Positions 1-5,857 of a stretch of DNA of 9,455 nucleotides are shown here, one piece after another. Position numbers and translations under genes: made by a program. The notes under the pieces were generated by a model. It saw nothing but the letters and a program-made list of their open reading frames with translations. It had not been told where the DNA came from and searched no databases. Position 1 is the stretch's first letter, and each line of letters opens with the position of its first letter. Source of the stretch: Spirochaetaceae bacterium (lineage in GTDB: Bacteria > Spirochaetota > Spirochaetia > Treponematales > Breznakiellaceae); NCBI GenBank assembly GCA_031280705.1, contig JAITGJ010000054.1, positions 1 through 9,455 of the forward strand, written 5' to 3'.

Positions 1-765
1 GAAATATTACGATCATTCCCCGAAGACTCCATTGATATGGTTTTTGCGGATCCGCCGTATATGCTGTCAAATGATGGCTTCACCTGTCAGAACGGGAAAA
101 TGGTAAATGTCAACAAGGGAACATGGGATAAAAGCGGCGGTTTTGAACATGATACCGTATTTCATAATGAATGGATTGCCGCCTGCCGCCGTGTATTAAA
201 ACCAGAAGGTACTATCTGGATTTCAGGAACCTATCATAGTATTTATCAATGCGGCTATCTTTTACAAAAAAATAATTTCCATATACTCAATGATATTGCG
301 TGGTTTAAACCCAACGCCGCTCCCAATTTAAGCTGCCGCTTTTTTACGGCGTCCCATGAAACAATTATCTGGGCCCGTAAGGATAAAAAGGCGAAACATA
401 CCTTTAACTATAAGGAAATGAAGGACGGCAGTTTTCCCGAAGACAAATTAAAAAAAGAAAATACCCAAATGCGATCGGTGTGGTCAATTACAGCGCCGGG
501 AAACGGAGAGAAAGAACAGGGAAAACACCCGGCGCAAAAGCCCCTGGATCTTTTAAAACGCATCGTGCTTGCTTCAACCAACGAGGGTGATATTGTTCTT
601 GATCCATTTTGCGGCAGCGGCACCACAGGCGCTGCCTGCGGATATTTTGGCAACAGATCCTTTATCGGCATTGAAATAGATACAAGCTATTGCGCGTTGG
701 CAAAAAAAAGATTGGACAAGTCTTGGCAAAGCGTTTCGCATAACCCGGCGGCCTCGCTGCCGTAG
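1..765 (+). CDS. DNA adenine N6-methyltransferase, beta class, DpnA-like (5' end outside window)
   Basis: Transfers a methyl group from S-adenosylmethionine to adenine in DNA, for restriction protection or epigenetic marking. The frame is open to base 1 and 254 residues are visible. The catalytic DPPY motif is at visible residues 17-20 and the SAM-binding DPFCGSG motif near 201-207; this order (DPPY, then target-recognition region, then FxGxG) defines the beta class. The stretches SNDGFTCQNGKMVNVNKG, NLSCRFFTASHETIIWARK and GKHPAQKP resemble DpnA, the second methylase of the Streptococcus DpnII system, which acts on GATC and accepts single-stranded DNA. That resemblance is from memory, so GATC specificity is an inference; MboII-type or HinfI-type relatives share the layout. 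Judging by DpnA, perhaps 15-30 N-terminal residues lie upstream. The gene is strikingly AT-rich compared with the GC-rich genes after it, which fits horizontal acquisition. No restriction gene is visible; one could lie upstream. Confidence 0.9.
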   Translation, partial: EILRSFPEDSIDMVFADPPYMLSNDGFTCQNGKMVNVNKGTWDKSGGFEHDTVFHNEWIAACRRVLKPEGTIWISGTYHSIYQCGYLLQKNNFHILNDIAWFKPNAAPNLSCRFFTASHETIIWARKDKKAKHTFNYKEMKDGSFPEDKLKKENTQMRSVWSITAPGNGEKEQGKHPAQKPLDLLKRIVLASTNEGDIVLDPFCGSGTTGAACGYFGNRSFIGIEIDTSYCALAKKRLDKSWQSVSHNPAASLP

Positions 766-779
766 GCAAGTTTCCGCGG

Positions 780-1973
780 TTACGGCGTTTGGGCGGCGTC
801 TCCGGCATAAGCCGCCGGGCGCGGCGCGGTTGCAGCGCGCAGCCCGTCCGGTTCCGCGAGGCGGAACGCTTCGTTTTCCAGGGTAAAGGCCGCGCCGCCG
901 GTGAGCCGGACGCTCCCGTCGTCAAAAACCAGCACGGCGGCGGTCCCGTTACGGGCAAACCCGGCAAGCAGTTCTCCGCCCCGTTCGGCGCCCAGCGCAA
1001 AGACCGCCGTTGAAAGAGCGTCGGCTTCCATTGAGGAGGCGGCGGCTATCGTTACCGAAAGAAGGCCGTTTTCCACCGGGCGGCCGTCCCGTGTAGAAAG
1101 AATGTGATGATACCGCCGCCCCTCCGCCTCAAAAAACCGTTCGTACACGCCTGAGGTAACCACCGACCTGTTTGCGGAAACTTCAAGCGTGCCAAAAATC
1201 GCGCCCCGTTCCGCGCGGGGATGCTGAATGCCCACCCGCCAGGGAACGCCGTCCGCCTTTGCGCCGAACAGATAAATATTCCCGCCCAAATCTATGATCG
1301 CCCGCTTGACCTGCCGCCCGGCAAGCAGACGGGCAATCTCATCGGCGGCGTATCCCTTGGCGATACCGCCCAGGTCAAGCGCCATGCCTTCCCGCCGGAG
1401 AAACACCGTTCCTCTGGCCCGGTCGATCACCACATCCCGCCAGTTTACGAGGTCAAGCGCCGCTTCAATTTCGTCCGTTTCGGGCGGCGTTTTCCGGGCC
1501 GCGCCGTCTTCACCGTCTTCGCCCTGGATATTCCAGAGCCGGACCAGGGGACCGATGGCGGGATCGAACGCACCGCCGCTTTGTTCCGCGAACAAAAGGG
1601 CGCTTTCCAGCACGAAAAGGAATTCCGGCCCCGCGCTCACGGAAAATTTCCCCGCCCCCGCATTCACGGCGGAAAGCTCCGAACCGGGAAGCCGGGCGCT
1701 CAGCCGCTCTTCAATCTCCCGGAGGCGGGCGAAAACTTCCCGGTACAGGGCGGGTTTTCCGTCTTCGTAAAGGTGGATCCGGCAGGCGGTTCCCAGAACA
1801 TATTCCGTCTCCGGCGGCGGAAACGCCGTCCGCGCGCCGCAGGCCGCAAAAACCGCGAGCCACGCCGCCGCCAAAACGGGCGGACCGGCGCGGCGGCAAG
1901 CCCGTCCCGCCGTCTTCCGGTATCCCTCCGAAAGACCCGCCGCTTCTCCCGAAAATATCGCTTGTAGAACCAT
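780..1973 (-). CDS. apbE: FAD:protein FMN transferase, ApbE family lipoprotein
   Basis: Cleaves FAD and attaches FMN covalently to a Thr/Ser of target flavoproteins on the outer face of the cytoplasmic membrane, such as RnfG/RnfD-type subunits or FMN-binding lipoproteins; the Treponema pallidum homologue Ftp also hydrolyses FAD. The protein has 397 residues. An unusually long basic N-region (about residues 1-31) precedes a hydrophobic core and a lipobox-like FAAC with Cys45. Family motifs follow: FDPAIGPLVRLW near 136-147, DLGGIAKGYA at 200-209, DLGGN at 228-232, VVTSGVYERFF at 271-281, HHI..RDGRP at 289-299, and EADALSTAVFALG at 316-328. The expected Mg-binding positions (Ala205, Asp318, Thr322) are kept. 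The usual Asp-Pro in the HHIIDPRTG-type motif is replaced by Ser-Thr. The ATG at 1973 is the only start that preserves the signal peptide; its ribosome-binding site is weak. The gene converges on the methyltransferase across 14 bp and diverges from the PilZ gene across 24 bp. Confidence 0.93.
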   Translation of the reverse strand: MVLQAIFSGEAAGLSEGYRKTAGRACRRAGPPVLAAAWLAVFAACGARTAFPPPETEYVLGTACRIHLYEDGKPALYREVFARLREIEERLSARLPGSELSAVNAGAGKFSVSAGPEFLFVLESALLFAEQSGGAFDPAIGPLVRLWNIQGEDGEDGAARKTPPETDEIEAALDLVNWRDVVIDRARGTVFLRREGMALDLGGIAKGYAADEIARLLAGRQVKRAIIDLGGNIYLFGAKADGVPWRVGIQHPRAERGAIFGTLEVSANRSVVTSGVYERFFEAEGRRYHHILSTRDGRPVENGLLSVTIAAASSMEADALSTAVFALGAERGGELLAGFARNGTAAVLVFDDGSVRLTGGAAFTLENEAFRLAEPDGLRAATAPRPAAYAGDAAQTP

Positions 1974-1990
1974 TTTCTTTCGCCTATCAT
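1962..1990 (+). promoter_or_regulatory. possible sigma-70 promoter for the PilZ gene
   Basis: TTGTAG (1962-1967), a 17-bp spacer, then TATCAT (1985-1990; five of six consensus bases) lie just before the PilZ gene and overlap the 5' end of apbE. Transcription would start near 1997, so translation from 1998 would be almost leaderless, or the ATG at 2022 would have a leader of about 25 bases. The -35 box is poor, so this is tentative. Confidence 0.35.
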
Positions 1991-1997
1991 AAAGTAT

Positions 1998-2774
1998 ATG
2001 GGTTCCGGCAACGAAACCGAAATGACGGGAAAGAAAATCTTTTTTCTCTATCCATCATCGCTTATACAGAATGAGATCGCCTGGGAATTGATCCAGCAGG
2101 AATACGAAGTATACCATGTCCGCAGCCACGAAGGGCTCCGCCATGCGCTCCGGCGTTTCCCCGATTCCATTGTGTTTATCAACCTTGATGACGGCCTGTC
2201 CGAAAAGGACTGGGACGCCTGGATACGCGCCGTTACCGGCGATCCGGCCCTGGGCGAAGTCAAGATCGGCGTGCTTTCCGCCGCAAACAGCGATGACGCG
2301 CGCAAAAAATACGCCCAGGCCATGCGCCTTCCCTGCGGCTACACCGTAGTTGACCGGGCTGACGTTCTCAAAACCGTCAAGCAGCTCTATGTCCTGCTCC
2401 TCGCCGTGGACGCCCGGGGCCGCCGCAAATACATCCGGGCAACGTCGGAAAACGAAACGCTCACCACCATCAATATTCCCCGGAACGGCATATATTACAA
2501 GGGCGTAATCAAGGATATCAGCGTGGTGGGCCTGTCCTGCGCCTTCCACGAGGACCCCGATCTCGACAAAAATACCCTCTGCCAGGACATGCAGATTAAA
2601 CTGCAAAGCACAATCCTCAAGGCCGAGGCGATTACATTCGGCTCCCGCATGGACGGACTGGTCAAAATTTATGTATTTCTGTTTACCCAGCGTATCGATC
2701 CCGATGTGCGCATCAAGATTCGTACCTATATTCAGTCCACCTTACAGGCGAAAATGAACACGCTGATCCGGTAA
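1998..2774 (+). CDS. PilZ-domain c-di-GMP-binding protein with receiver-like N-terminal region
   Basis: A cytoplasmic effector that should sense cyclic di-GMP; in spirochetes such proteins influence motility and virulence. Of 258 residues, the C-terminal part carries both PilZ signatures: RxxxR as RKYIR (143-147) and DxSxxG as DISVVG (173-178). About residues 12-135 read like a small alpha/beta domain resembling a response-regulator receiver (KKIFFLYPS first strand, then SIVFINLDD), but I cannot identify a convincing phospho-acceptor set, so it may be a pseudo-receiver. There is no membrane segment or signal peptide. Two starts are possible: ATG 1998 or ATG 2022 (250 residues, starting MTGKKIFF). 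Neither has a strong ribosome-binding site, and the shorter form begins nearer the first strand. The gene is divergent from apbE and is followed 10 bp after its stop codon by a poly-C tract. It appears to be a single-gene unit. Confidence 0.85.
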   Translation: MGSGNETEMTGKKIFFLYPSSLIQNEIAWELIQQEYEVYHVRSHEGLRHALRRFPDSIVFINLDDGLSEKDWDAWIRAVTGDPALGEVKIGVLSAANSDDARKKYAQAMRLPCGYTVVDRADVLKTVKQLYVLLLAVDARGRRKYIRATSENETLTTINIPRNGIYYKGVIKDISVVGLSCAFHEDPDLDKNTLCQDMQIKLQSTILKAEAITFGSRMDGLVKIYVFLFTQRIDPDVRIKIRTYIQSTLQAKMNTLIR

Positions 2775-2784
2775 CGGACAGCGG

Positions 2785-2798
2785 CCCCCCCCCCCCCC
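2785..2798. repeat. homopolymeric C tract (14 C; poly-G on the minus strand)
   Basis: Fourteen consecutive C residues sit between the PilZ stop codon and the promoter of the TylF-like gene, ending 18 bp before the -35 box. Tracts this long are prone to slipped-strand length change. The exact length in this sequence may itself be a sequencing or assembly estimate. The tract lies in no reading frame, so any effect would be on transcription. Confidence 0.95.
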
Positions 2799-2816
2799 GC
2801 CGGGTTTTTGCCGGGC

Positions 2817-2845
2817 TGGACAAAAAACGCCGCCCGTGGTATGAT
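2817..2845 (+). promoter_or_regulatory. sigma-70 extended -10 promoter, probably for the TylF-like gene
   Basis: TGGACA (2817-2822; five of six consensus), a spacer of exactly 17 bp, and TATGAT (2840-2845; five of six) preceded by the TG of an extended -10 at 2837-2838. Transcription would start near 2852, giving a leader of about 150 bases before the ATG at 3005. The leader runs through the TAATTA repeats and the 14-bp repeat. A second -10-like TATATT lies at 2947-2952 but lacks a good -35 partner. Confidence 0.6.
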
Positions 2846-2860
2846 GGGGCCGTTTACCGC

Positions 2861-2932
2861 TAATTATTGTCTACTTGAAATATTTGTGTTTCCTCAGGTT
2901 TTGCCCGGAACAAGTTTTGGTAATTAGTGTCT
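2861..2932. repeat. pair of TAATTA(T/G)TGTCT direct repeats 60 bp apart
   Basis: TAATTATTGTCT at 2861-2872 and TAATTAGTGTCT at 2921-2932 agree at 11 of 12 positions and are spaced exactly 60 bp apart. TAATTA therefore brackets a 54-bp segment (2867-2920). The second copy leads straight into the 14-bp sequence shared with the element at 3725. The pair may mark target duplications or ends of related small elements; no clear inverted ends are seen within the 54 bp. Confidence 0.5.
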
Positions 2933-2938
2933 GTCCAT
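2925..2938 (+). repeat. 14-bp direct repeat, copy 1 (TAGTGTCTGTCCAT)
   Basis: Identical to 3725-3738 in the same orientation; the two copies bracket the TylF-like gene 800 bp apart. Here the sequence is not followed by the matching hairpin arm: after the shared 14 bases it diverges into CCGTC, which pairs with GACGG at 2955-2959. It looks like a solo end or decayed copy of the element at 3727-3846. Confidence 0.75.
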
Positions 2939-2983
2939 CCGTCAGGTATATTAAGACGGAAGCCGGCTGTACGGGCGGCGCTA

Positions 2984-2993
2984 ATTGGCCAAT
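2984..2993. promoter_or_regulatory. 10-bp palindrome next to the TylF-like ribosome-binding site
   Basis: ATTGGCCAAT is a perfect palindrome lying one base before the AGGAG ribosome-binding site (2995-2999). It could be an operator-type site or chance; it is too short in the loop to make a useful hairpin. Confidence 0.25.
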
Positions 2994-3004
2994 CAGGAGC
3001 GTTT

Positions 3005-3631
3005 ATGCTATACGCGTGTGCGCGTGTAATCCGGGAGATTATTATTGCCTGGCTTATCCGGCTGTTTACAACCAATGATACTGTCCGGCATAAAATGCTG
3101 GAAACCGTTGCCAGGGAAATTAAAGGGAAACGGCTCAGCGGCTGTGTCGCGGAGCTTGGCGTATACAAGGGTGATTTTGCGCGTTTTATAAATCACTATT
3201 TTCCCGCGCACAAACTGTACCTTTTTGATACGTTTGACGGGTTTGATGAACGTGATGTCGAGATTGAAAATTGCTACGATAATCATGCCCAGAAGAACGA
3301 TTTTACCAATAAAGATGTCAATCTGGTGCTGAAAAAAATGAAATATCCGGCCAATTGTGTTATCAAAAAAGGCTGGTTCCCCGAAACGGCGCGGGATGTT
3401 GACGAACGCTTTTTGTTTGTCAGTATTGACGCTGATCTGTATGAACCCATTTATCAGGGACTTTTATACTTTTACCCCCGGCTGGAACGCGGCGGCTATA
3501 TTTTTGTACATGATTACAACGGCGAGGTTTATGACGGCGCGAAAAAGGCCGTGCATAAATTTTCCAGTGAATATAATGTGCCGTATGTTCCGTTGAATGA
3601 TCTCTGCGGCAGCGTTGTATTCTCAAAATAG
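3005..3631 (+). CDS. TylF/MycF-like class I SAM-dependent O-methyltransferase
   Basis: Probably methylates a hydroxyl of a sugar or other small acceptor with S-adenosylmethionine and Mg2+; the macrolide enzymes TylF and MycF are the named relatives, and in this setting cell-surface glycan or exopolysaccharide is a plausible but unproven substrate. The 208-residue protein shows the SAM-binding region CVAELGVYKGDFARF (47-61), the DTFDGF motif (75-80), the IDADLYEP strand (141-148) and the candidate metal site GGYIFVHDYNGE (163-174, with His169-Asp170). I chose ATG 3005 because AGGAG lies five bases before it; the frame stays open to a GTG at 2927, but those 26 codons begin inside the 14-bp repeat. 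A short hydrophobic N-terminus (EIIIAWLIRLF) may associate with membrane. The gene is AT-richer than comM and PilZ and sits between direct repeats, suggesting recent acquisition. No partner glycosyltransferase is visible. Confidence 0.8.
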   Translation: MLYACARVIREIIIAWLIRLFTTNDTVRHKMLETVAREIKGKRLSGCVAELGVYKGDFARFINHYFPAHKLYLFDTFDGFDERDVEIENCYDNHAQKNDFTNKDVNLVLKKMKYPANCVIKKGWFPETARDVDERFLFVSIDADLYEPIYQGLLYFYPRLERGGYIFVHDYNGEVYDGAKKAVHKFSSEYNVPYVPLNDLCGSVVFSK

Positions 3632-3726
3632 CGCCCGGCATGGTCCGTATGTCCGCCGCACCGCCAGGCTGGCGAAGTTTCCGGACAACTCCATTGAAGT
3701 AAAATCCGTTCCCCGCGCCATATCTA
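3632..3726. other. spacer with weak hairpin after the TylF-like gene
   Basis: CGCCA (3662-3666) and TGGCG (3670-3674) form a 5-bp stem with a 3-base loop and no T tract. I see no gene or convincing terminator here. Confidence 0.3.
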
Positions 3727-3738
3727 GTGTCTGTCCAT
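3725..3738 (+). repeat. 14-bp direct repeat, copy 2 (TAGTGTCTGTCCAT)
   Basis: Identical to 2925-2938. Here it continues into the 15-bp hairpin at the left end of the MITE-like element. Confidence 0.75.
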
Positions 3739-3766
3739 AAAGTCGGTTACTTTATGGACAGACCTT

Positions 3767-3804
3767 GCATTTTCTCGCCTAAAGGCTGCGAAAATGCGGT
3801 TTTT
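3767..3804 (+). terminator. terminator-like hairpin inside the MITE-like element
   Basis: GCATTTTC (3767-3774) pairs with GAAAATGC (3790-3797), with an inner GCC/GGC pairing around TAAA, followed by GG and five T (3800-3804). This could end transcription of the TylF-like gene before comM; it is the only one of the three hairpins with a T tract. Confidence 0.5.
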
Positions 3805-3810
3805 AAGGAA

Positions 3811-3844
3811 GTTTGTCTATAATGTGTCCACATTATAGACAAAC
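3811..3844. repeat. 34-base near-perfect palindrome upstream of comM
   Basis: Two 16-base arms separated by TC. The left arm contains a consensus TATAAT (3818-3823), and symmetry places another on the minus strand (3832-3837), so the element could supply -10 boxes; I find no matching -35 at proper spacing for comM. Its distance of 26 bases from the comM start means it will fold in any comM leader that includes it. Confidence 0.7.
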
Positions 3845-3870
3845 TCTATCTATACGGGGGAAACGGGTAT

Positions 3871-5580
3871 ATGGAAATTATGGCTTATGCCCCTTTGGGC
3901 GGCGACGGGATCATCATTCAGGTTGAGGCGGACATACGGCGGGGAATTCCGGGCGTGGATATTTCCGGGCTGGCGCTGGGGGCGGTGCGGGAAGCGCGGG
4001 AACGGGTACGGGCGGCGTTTCGTAATTCGGGCTTTGCCTTTCCTCCGGACCGGGTGCTGATCAACCTGGCCCCGGCGGGGATACGGAAGGATGGGACCGC
4101 CCTGGACCTGCCCATTGCCCTTGCGGTGATGACCGCGTCGGGACTGGTCCCCGCCGCGCATGACGCGCTTATGGTGCTGGGGGAGCTTGAGCTTTCCGGC
4201 CGTATCCGCCCGGTACGGGGCGTACTCGCGGCGGTGGACGCGGGACTCCGCCGGGGTATTCGTCATTTTGTTGTGCCGGAAGAAAACGGACGGGAAGCGG
4301 CGATTCTTATCGCGGAGGAGGCCGGCGCGGCATCCTTTGCGGCCCCGCCTTCCCTGCTGGAGGCCGCCCGCGCCCTCGCGCAGTTTGCCGAAACGGGCGC
4401 CTTCCCCGCCGCGCCGCTTTCACCCGGCGCGGCGGAAAAACACAACGCCCTCCCGTCATACGGCCCGTATCACGGCCCGTATGACGGGACACGTTACGGG
4501 GATCTTGCCGAAGTGCGTGGACAGGGCCGCTACAAGCGGGCCATGGAAATTGCCGCCGCCGGCGGGCACAACCTTCTCGTCTTTGGACCGCCGGGGGCGG
4601 GAAAAACCATGCTCGCGCGGCGTATGCCGTCGATCATGGCGCCGCTTGAACCCCGCGAAGCCGTGGAAGTTACCCGGCTCCACAGCCTGGCGGGGAGTTT
4701 TGTGCGCTCCGGTTTTGCGGAGAACGGGGAAGCTCCGCCGGATTCAGGCGGCCCGGATAATTGTGCGGGCGGGGGCCTTATCACCCATCCGCCATTCCGC
4801 TCACCCCACCATTCGGCCAGCGCCGAAGGCATTCTGGGAGGCGGCAAATACGTCAGGCCGGGAGAAATCAGCCTGGCCAACTTCGGCGTACTGTTTCTGG
4901 ACGAAGCGCCGGAATTCCGGATCAATGTGCTTGAGGCCCTGCGCGAACCGCTTGAGGACCGGGTGCTGACTATCTCCCGCGCGGAAGGGCCGGTTCACCT
5001 TCCCGCGGATTTCCAACTAATAATGGCGGCAAATCCCTGCCCCTGCGGACGGTTCGGGCGGCGCGGCGGCCTGCCAACCGGACGGCGATCCGCCGGCGCG
5101 GCCGCCCCGTCCGGCGTTTGCTTTTGCTCCCCGGAAGAGATACAGCGGTACTGGCGGCGTTTTTCCGGGGCCCTGCTTGACCGGGTAGAGATCCGGGTGG
5201 CGGTAGTACCCACGCAAACCGAAGAACTGGACCGGGGAGAAGGGGAATCCGGCGCGGAAGCGGCGCGGCGGGTGGCCCGCGCGGTGGCCATCCAGCGGGA
5301 ACGTTTTGCGGGGCTGGGCGTCCGGCGGAACGCCCGTATGTCCCCCTCCCTTGTTGAGCGGTTTTGCGTGCTCACGGACGAAGGGCGGCGGGTTTTTCAC
5401 GCGTCAATGGACCGCCTCGGCTTTTCGGGGCGGGCATTCCACGGCTGCCTCCGCACCGCGCGGACCATTGCGGATCTGGAAGGCGCCGAAACCATCGGCG
5501 CGGTCCATATCCTTGAAGCGGTGGAACACCGCCGTATGGGGGAAGACCCCTACGACATACTTTCCGTGGACGCCGGATAA
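3871..5580 (+). CDS. comM: ComM/YifB family AAA+ ATPase (Mg-chelatase-like)
   Basis: A hexameric AAA+ motor of the ComM family; in Vibrio and Haemophilus ComM is a DNA helicase that promotes branch migration when transformed DNA is integrated. The 569-residue protein has the N-terminal ChlI-type domain (VDISGLALGAVREARERVRAA at about 29-49, then NLAPAGIRKDGTALDLPIAL), Walker A GPPGAGKT (239-246), Walker B LFLDE (341-345), the SPHHSAS segment (311-317), a Cys pattern NPCPCG...CFCSP (Cys390, 392, 417, 419), LLDRVEIRV with Arg438, and the C-terminal domain ending in RTARTIADLEG. It is longer than the usual 500 or so residues: extra length lies in the linker at 180-210, near 282-302, and between the Cys pairs (393-416). 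ATG 3871 follows GGGGG by 10 bases; ATG 3880 is an alternative. It is GC-rich, has its own terminator, and directly follows the MITE-like element. Confidence 0.95.
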   Translation: MEIMAYAPLGGDGIIIQVEADIRRGIPGVDISGLALGAVREARERVRAAFRNSGFAFPPDRVLINLAPAGIRKDGTALDLPIALAVMTASGLVPAAHDALMVLGELELSGRIRPVRGVLAAVDAGLRRGIRHFVVPEENGREAAILIAEEAGAASFAAPPSLLEAARALAQFAETGAFPAAPLSPGAAEKHNALPSYGPYHGPYDGTRYGDLAEVRGQGRYKRAMEIAAAGGHNLLVFGPPGAGKTMLARRMPSIMAPLEPREAVEVTRLHSLAGSFVRSGFAENGEAPPDSGGPDNCAGGGLITHPPFRSPHHSASAEGILGGGKYVRPGEISLANFGVLFLDEAPEFRINVLEALREPLEDRVLTISRAEGPVHLPADFQLIMAANPCPCGRFGRRGGLPTGRRSAGAAAPSGVCFCSPEEIQRYWRRFSGALLDRVEIRVAVVPTQTEELDRGEGESGAEAARRVARAVAIQRERFAGLGVRRNARMSPSLVERFCVLTDEGRRVFHASMDRLGFSGRAFHGCLRTARTIADLEGAETIGAVHILEAVEHRRMGEDPYDILSVDAG

Positions 5581-5588
5581 GTCCCGCC

Positions 5589-5614
5589 GTCCGCGCAAAC
5601 GCGGGCTTGTTTTA
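5589..5614 (+). terminator. rho-independent terminator of comM
   Basis: GTCCGCG (5589-5595) pairs with CGCGGGC (5600-5606; one G-T pair) across a CAAA loop and is followed by TTGTTTTA. It begins 8 bases after the comM stop codon. Confidence 0.75.
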
Positions 5615-5717
5615 TCAGGCCATAAAGCAACATAATCGTATCTTTTTTCCGTGAAAATACAAAAATGTAAAAAATAACCATAGAACCGGATCCTCCTCCG
5701 GCGTATTATCTCCTAAT

Positions 5718-5734
5718 TCATTATTGCACAATGA
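5718..5734. promoter_or_regulatory. possible enhancer-binding site (imperfect palindrome)
   Basis: TCATT and AATGA arms flank ATTGCAC, centred near 5726, about 74 bp before the inferred start from the sigma-54 promoter. A dyad at this distance suits a sigma-54 activator, but it does not match the NtrC consensus well, and the activator is unknown. Confidence 0.3.
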
Positions 5735-5773
5735 TTTACAAACGAACCTCTTCCGGCGGGAACGTGTTAATCA

Positions 5774-5790
5774 TGGCATGGTTCTTGCTT
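5774..5790 (+). promoter_or_regulatory. sigma-54 (RpoN) promoter for glnN
   Basis: TGGCATGGTTCTTGCTT matches the -24/-12 consensus TGGCAC-N5-TTGCA, with GG at 5775-5776 and GC at 5787-5788, a spacing of exactly 12 from G to G. The sequence shows the match; sigma-54 dependence of nitrogen-assimilation genes is established in many bacteria. Transcription would start about 5799-5800, leaving a leader of about 165 bases before glnN. Confidence 0.75.
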
Positions 5791-5857
5791 AATATTGATG
5801 ACGGCCCATTGAACGCCGGAACGGGGTACACACACGGGACCCATCCGGAAATGTCCG

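Larger units (their letters stand above)
3727..3846. mobile_element. MITE-like element: three hairpins, imperfect terminal inverted repeats, 6-bp TSD
   Basis: A 120-bp non-coding unit bounded by TATCTA on both sides (3721-3726 and 3847-3852), as expected of a target-site duplication. Its left end GTGTCTGTCCATAA and the reverse complement of its right end GAGTTTGTCTATAA match at 11 of 14 positions, forming terminal inverted repeats. Each end is itself one arm of a perfect hairpin: 3729-3743 with 3749-3763 (15 bp, loop CGGTT) and 3811-3826 with 3829-3844 (16 bp, 2-base centre). A third hairpin lies between them (3767-3774 with 3790-3797). No open frame for a transposase is present, so it would need a helper in trans. 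The first 12 bases recur at 2927. It may be the terminal part of a larger insertion-sequence family or a palindromic intergenic repeat of another kind. Confidence 0.65.

Noticed and set aside
1221..1967. Plus-strand open frame (248 codons) opposite apbE
   Set aside because: Antisense shadow of a well-supported ApbE gene; composition is Arg/Pro-rich and no domain is recognisable.
1700..1990. Very basic alternative-frame peptide overlapping the apbE signal sequence
   Set aside because: It comes from reading the GC-rich apbE N-terminus in another frame; the ApbE frame has a lipobox and all family motifs.
2801..2816. GCCGGG-TTTTT-GCCGGG after the PilZ gene as a terminator
   Set aside because: The two GCCGGG blocks are direct, not inverted, repeats, so no proper stem forms.
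2927..3004. GTG start extending the TylF-like protein by 26 residues
   Set aside because: The GTG lies inside the 14-bp repeat and has no ribosome-binding site, whereas ATG 3005 has AGGAG at ideal spacing.
3639..3740. Coding-looking stretch (…YVRRTARLAKFPDNSIEV…) after the TylF-like gene, stopping inside the MITE-like element
   Set aside because: It has no start codon with a ribosome-binding site and I recognise no family; it might be a gene remnant cut by the element, but the sequence alone cannot support that.
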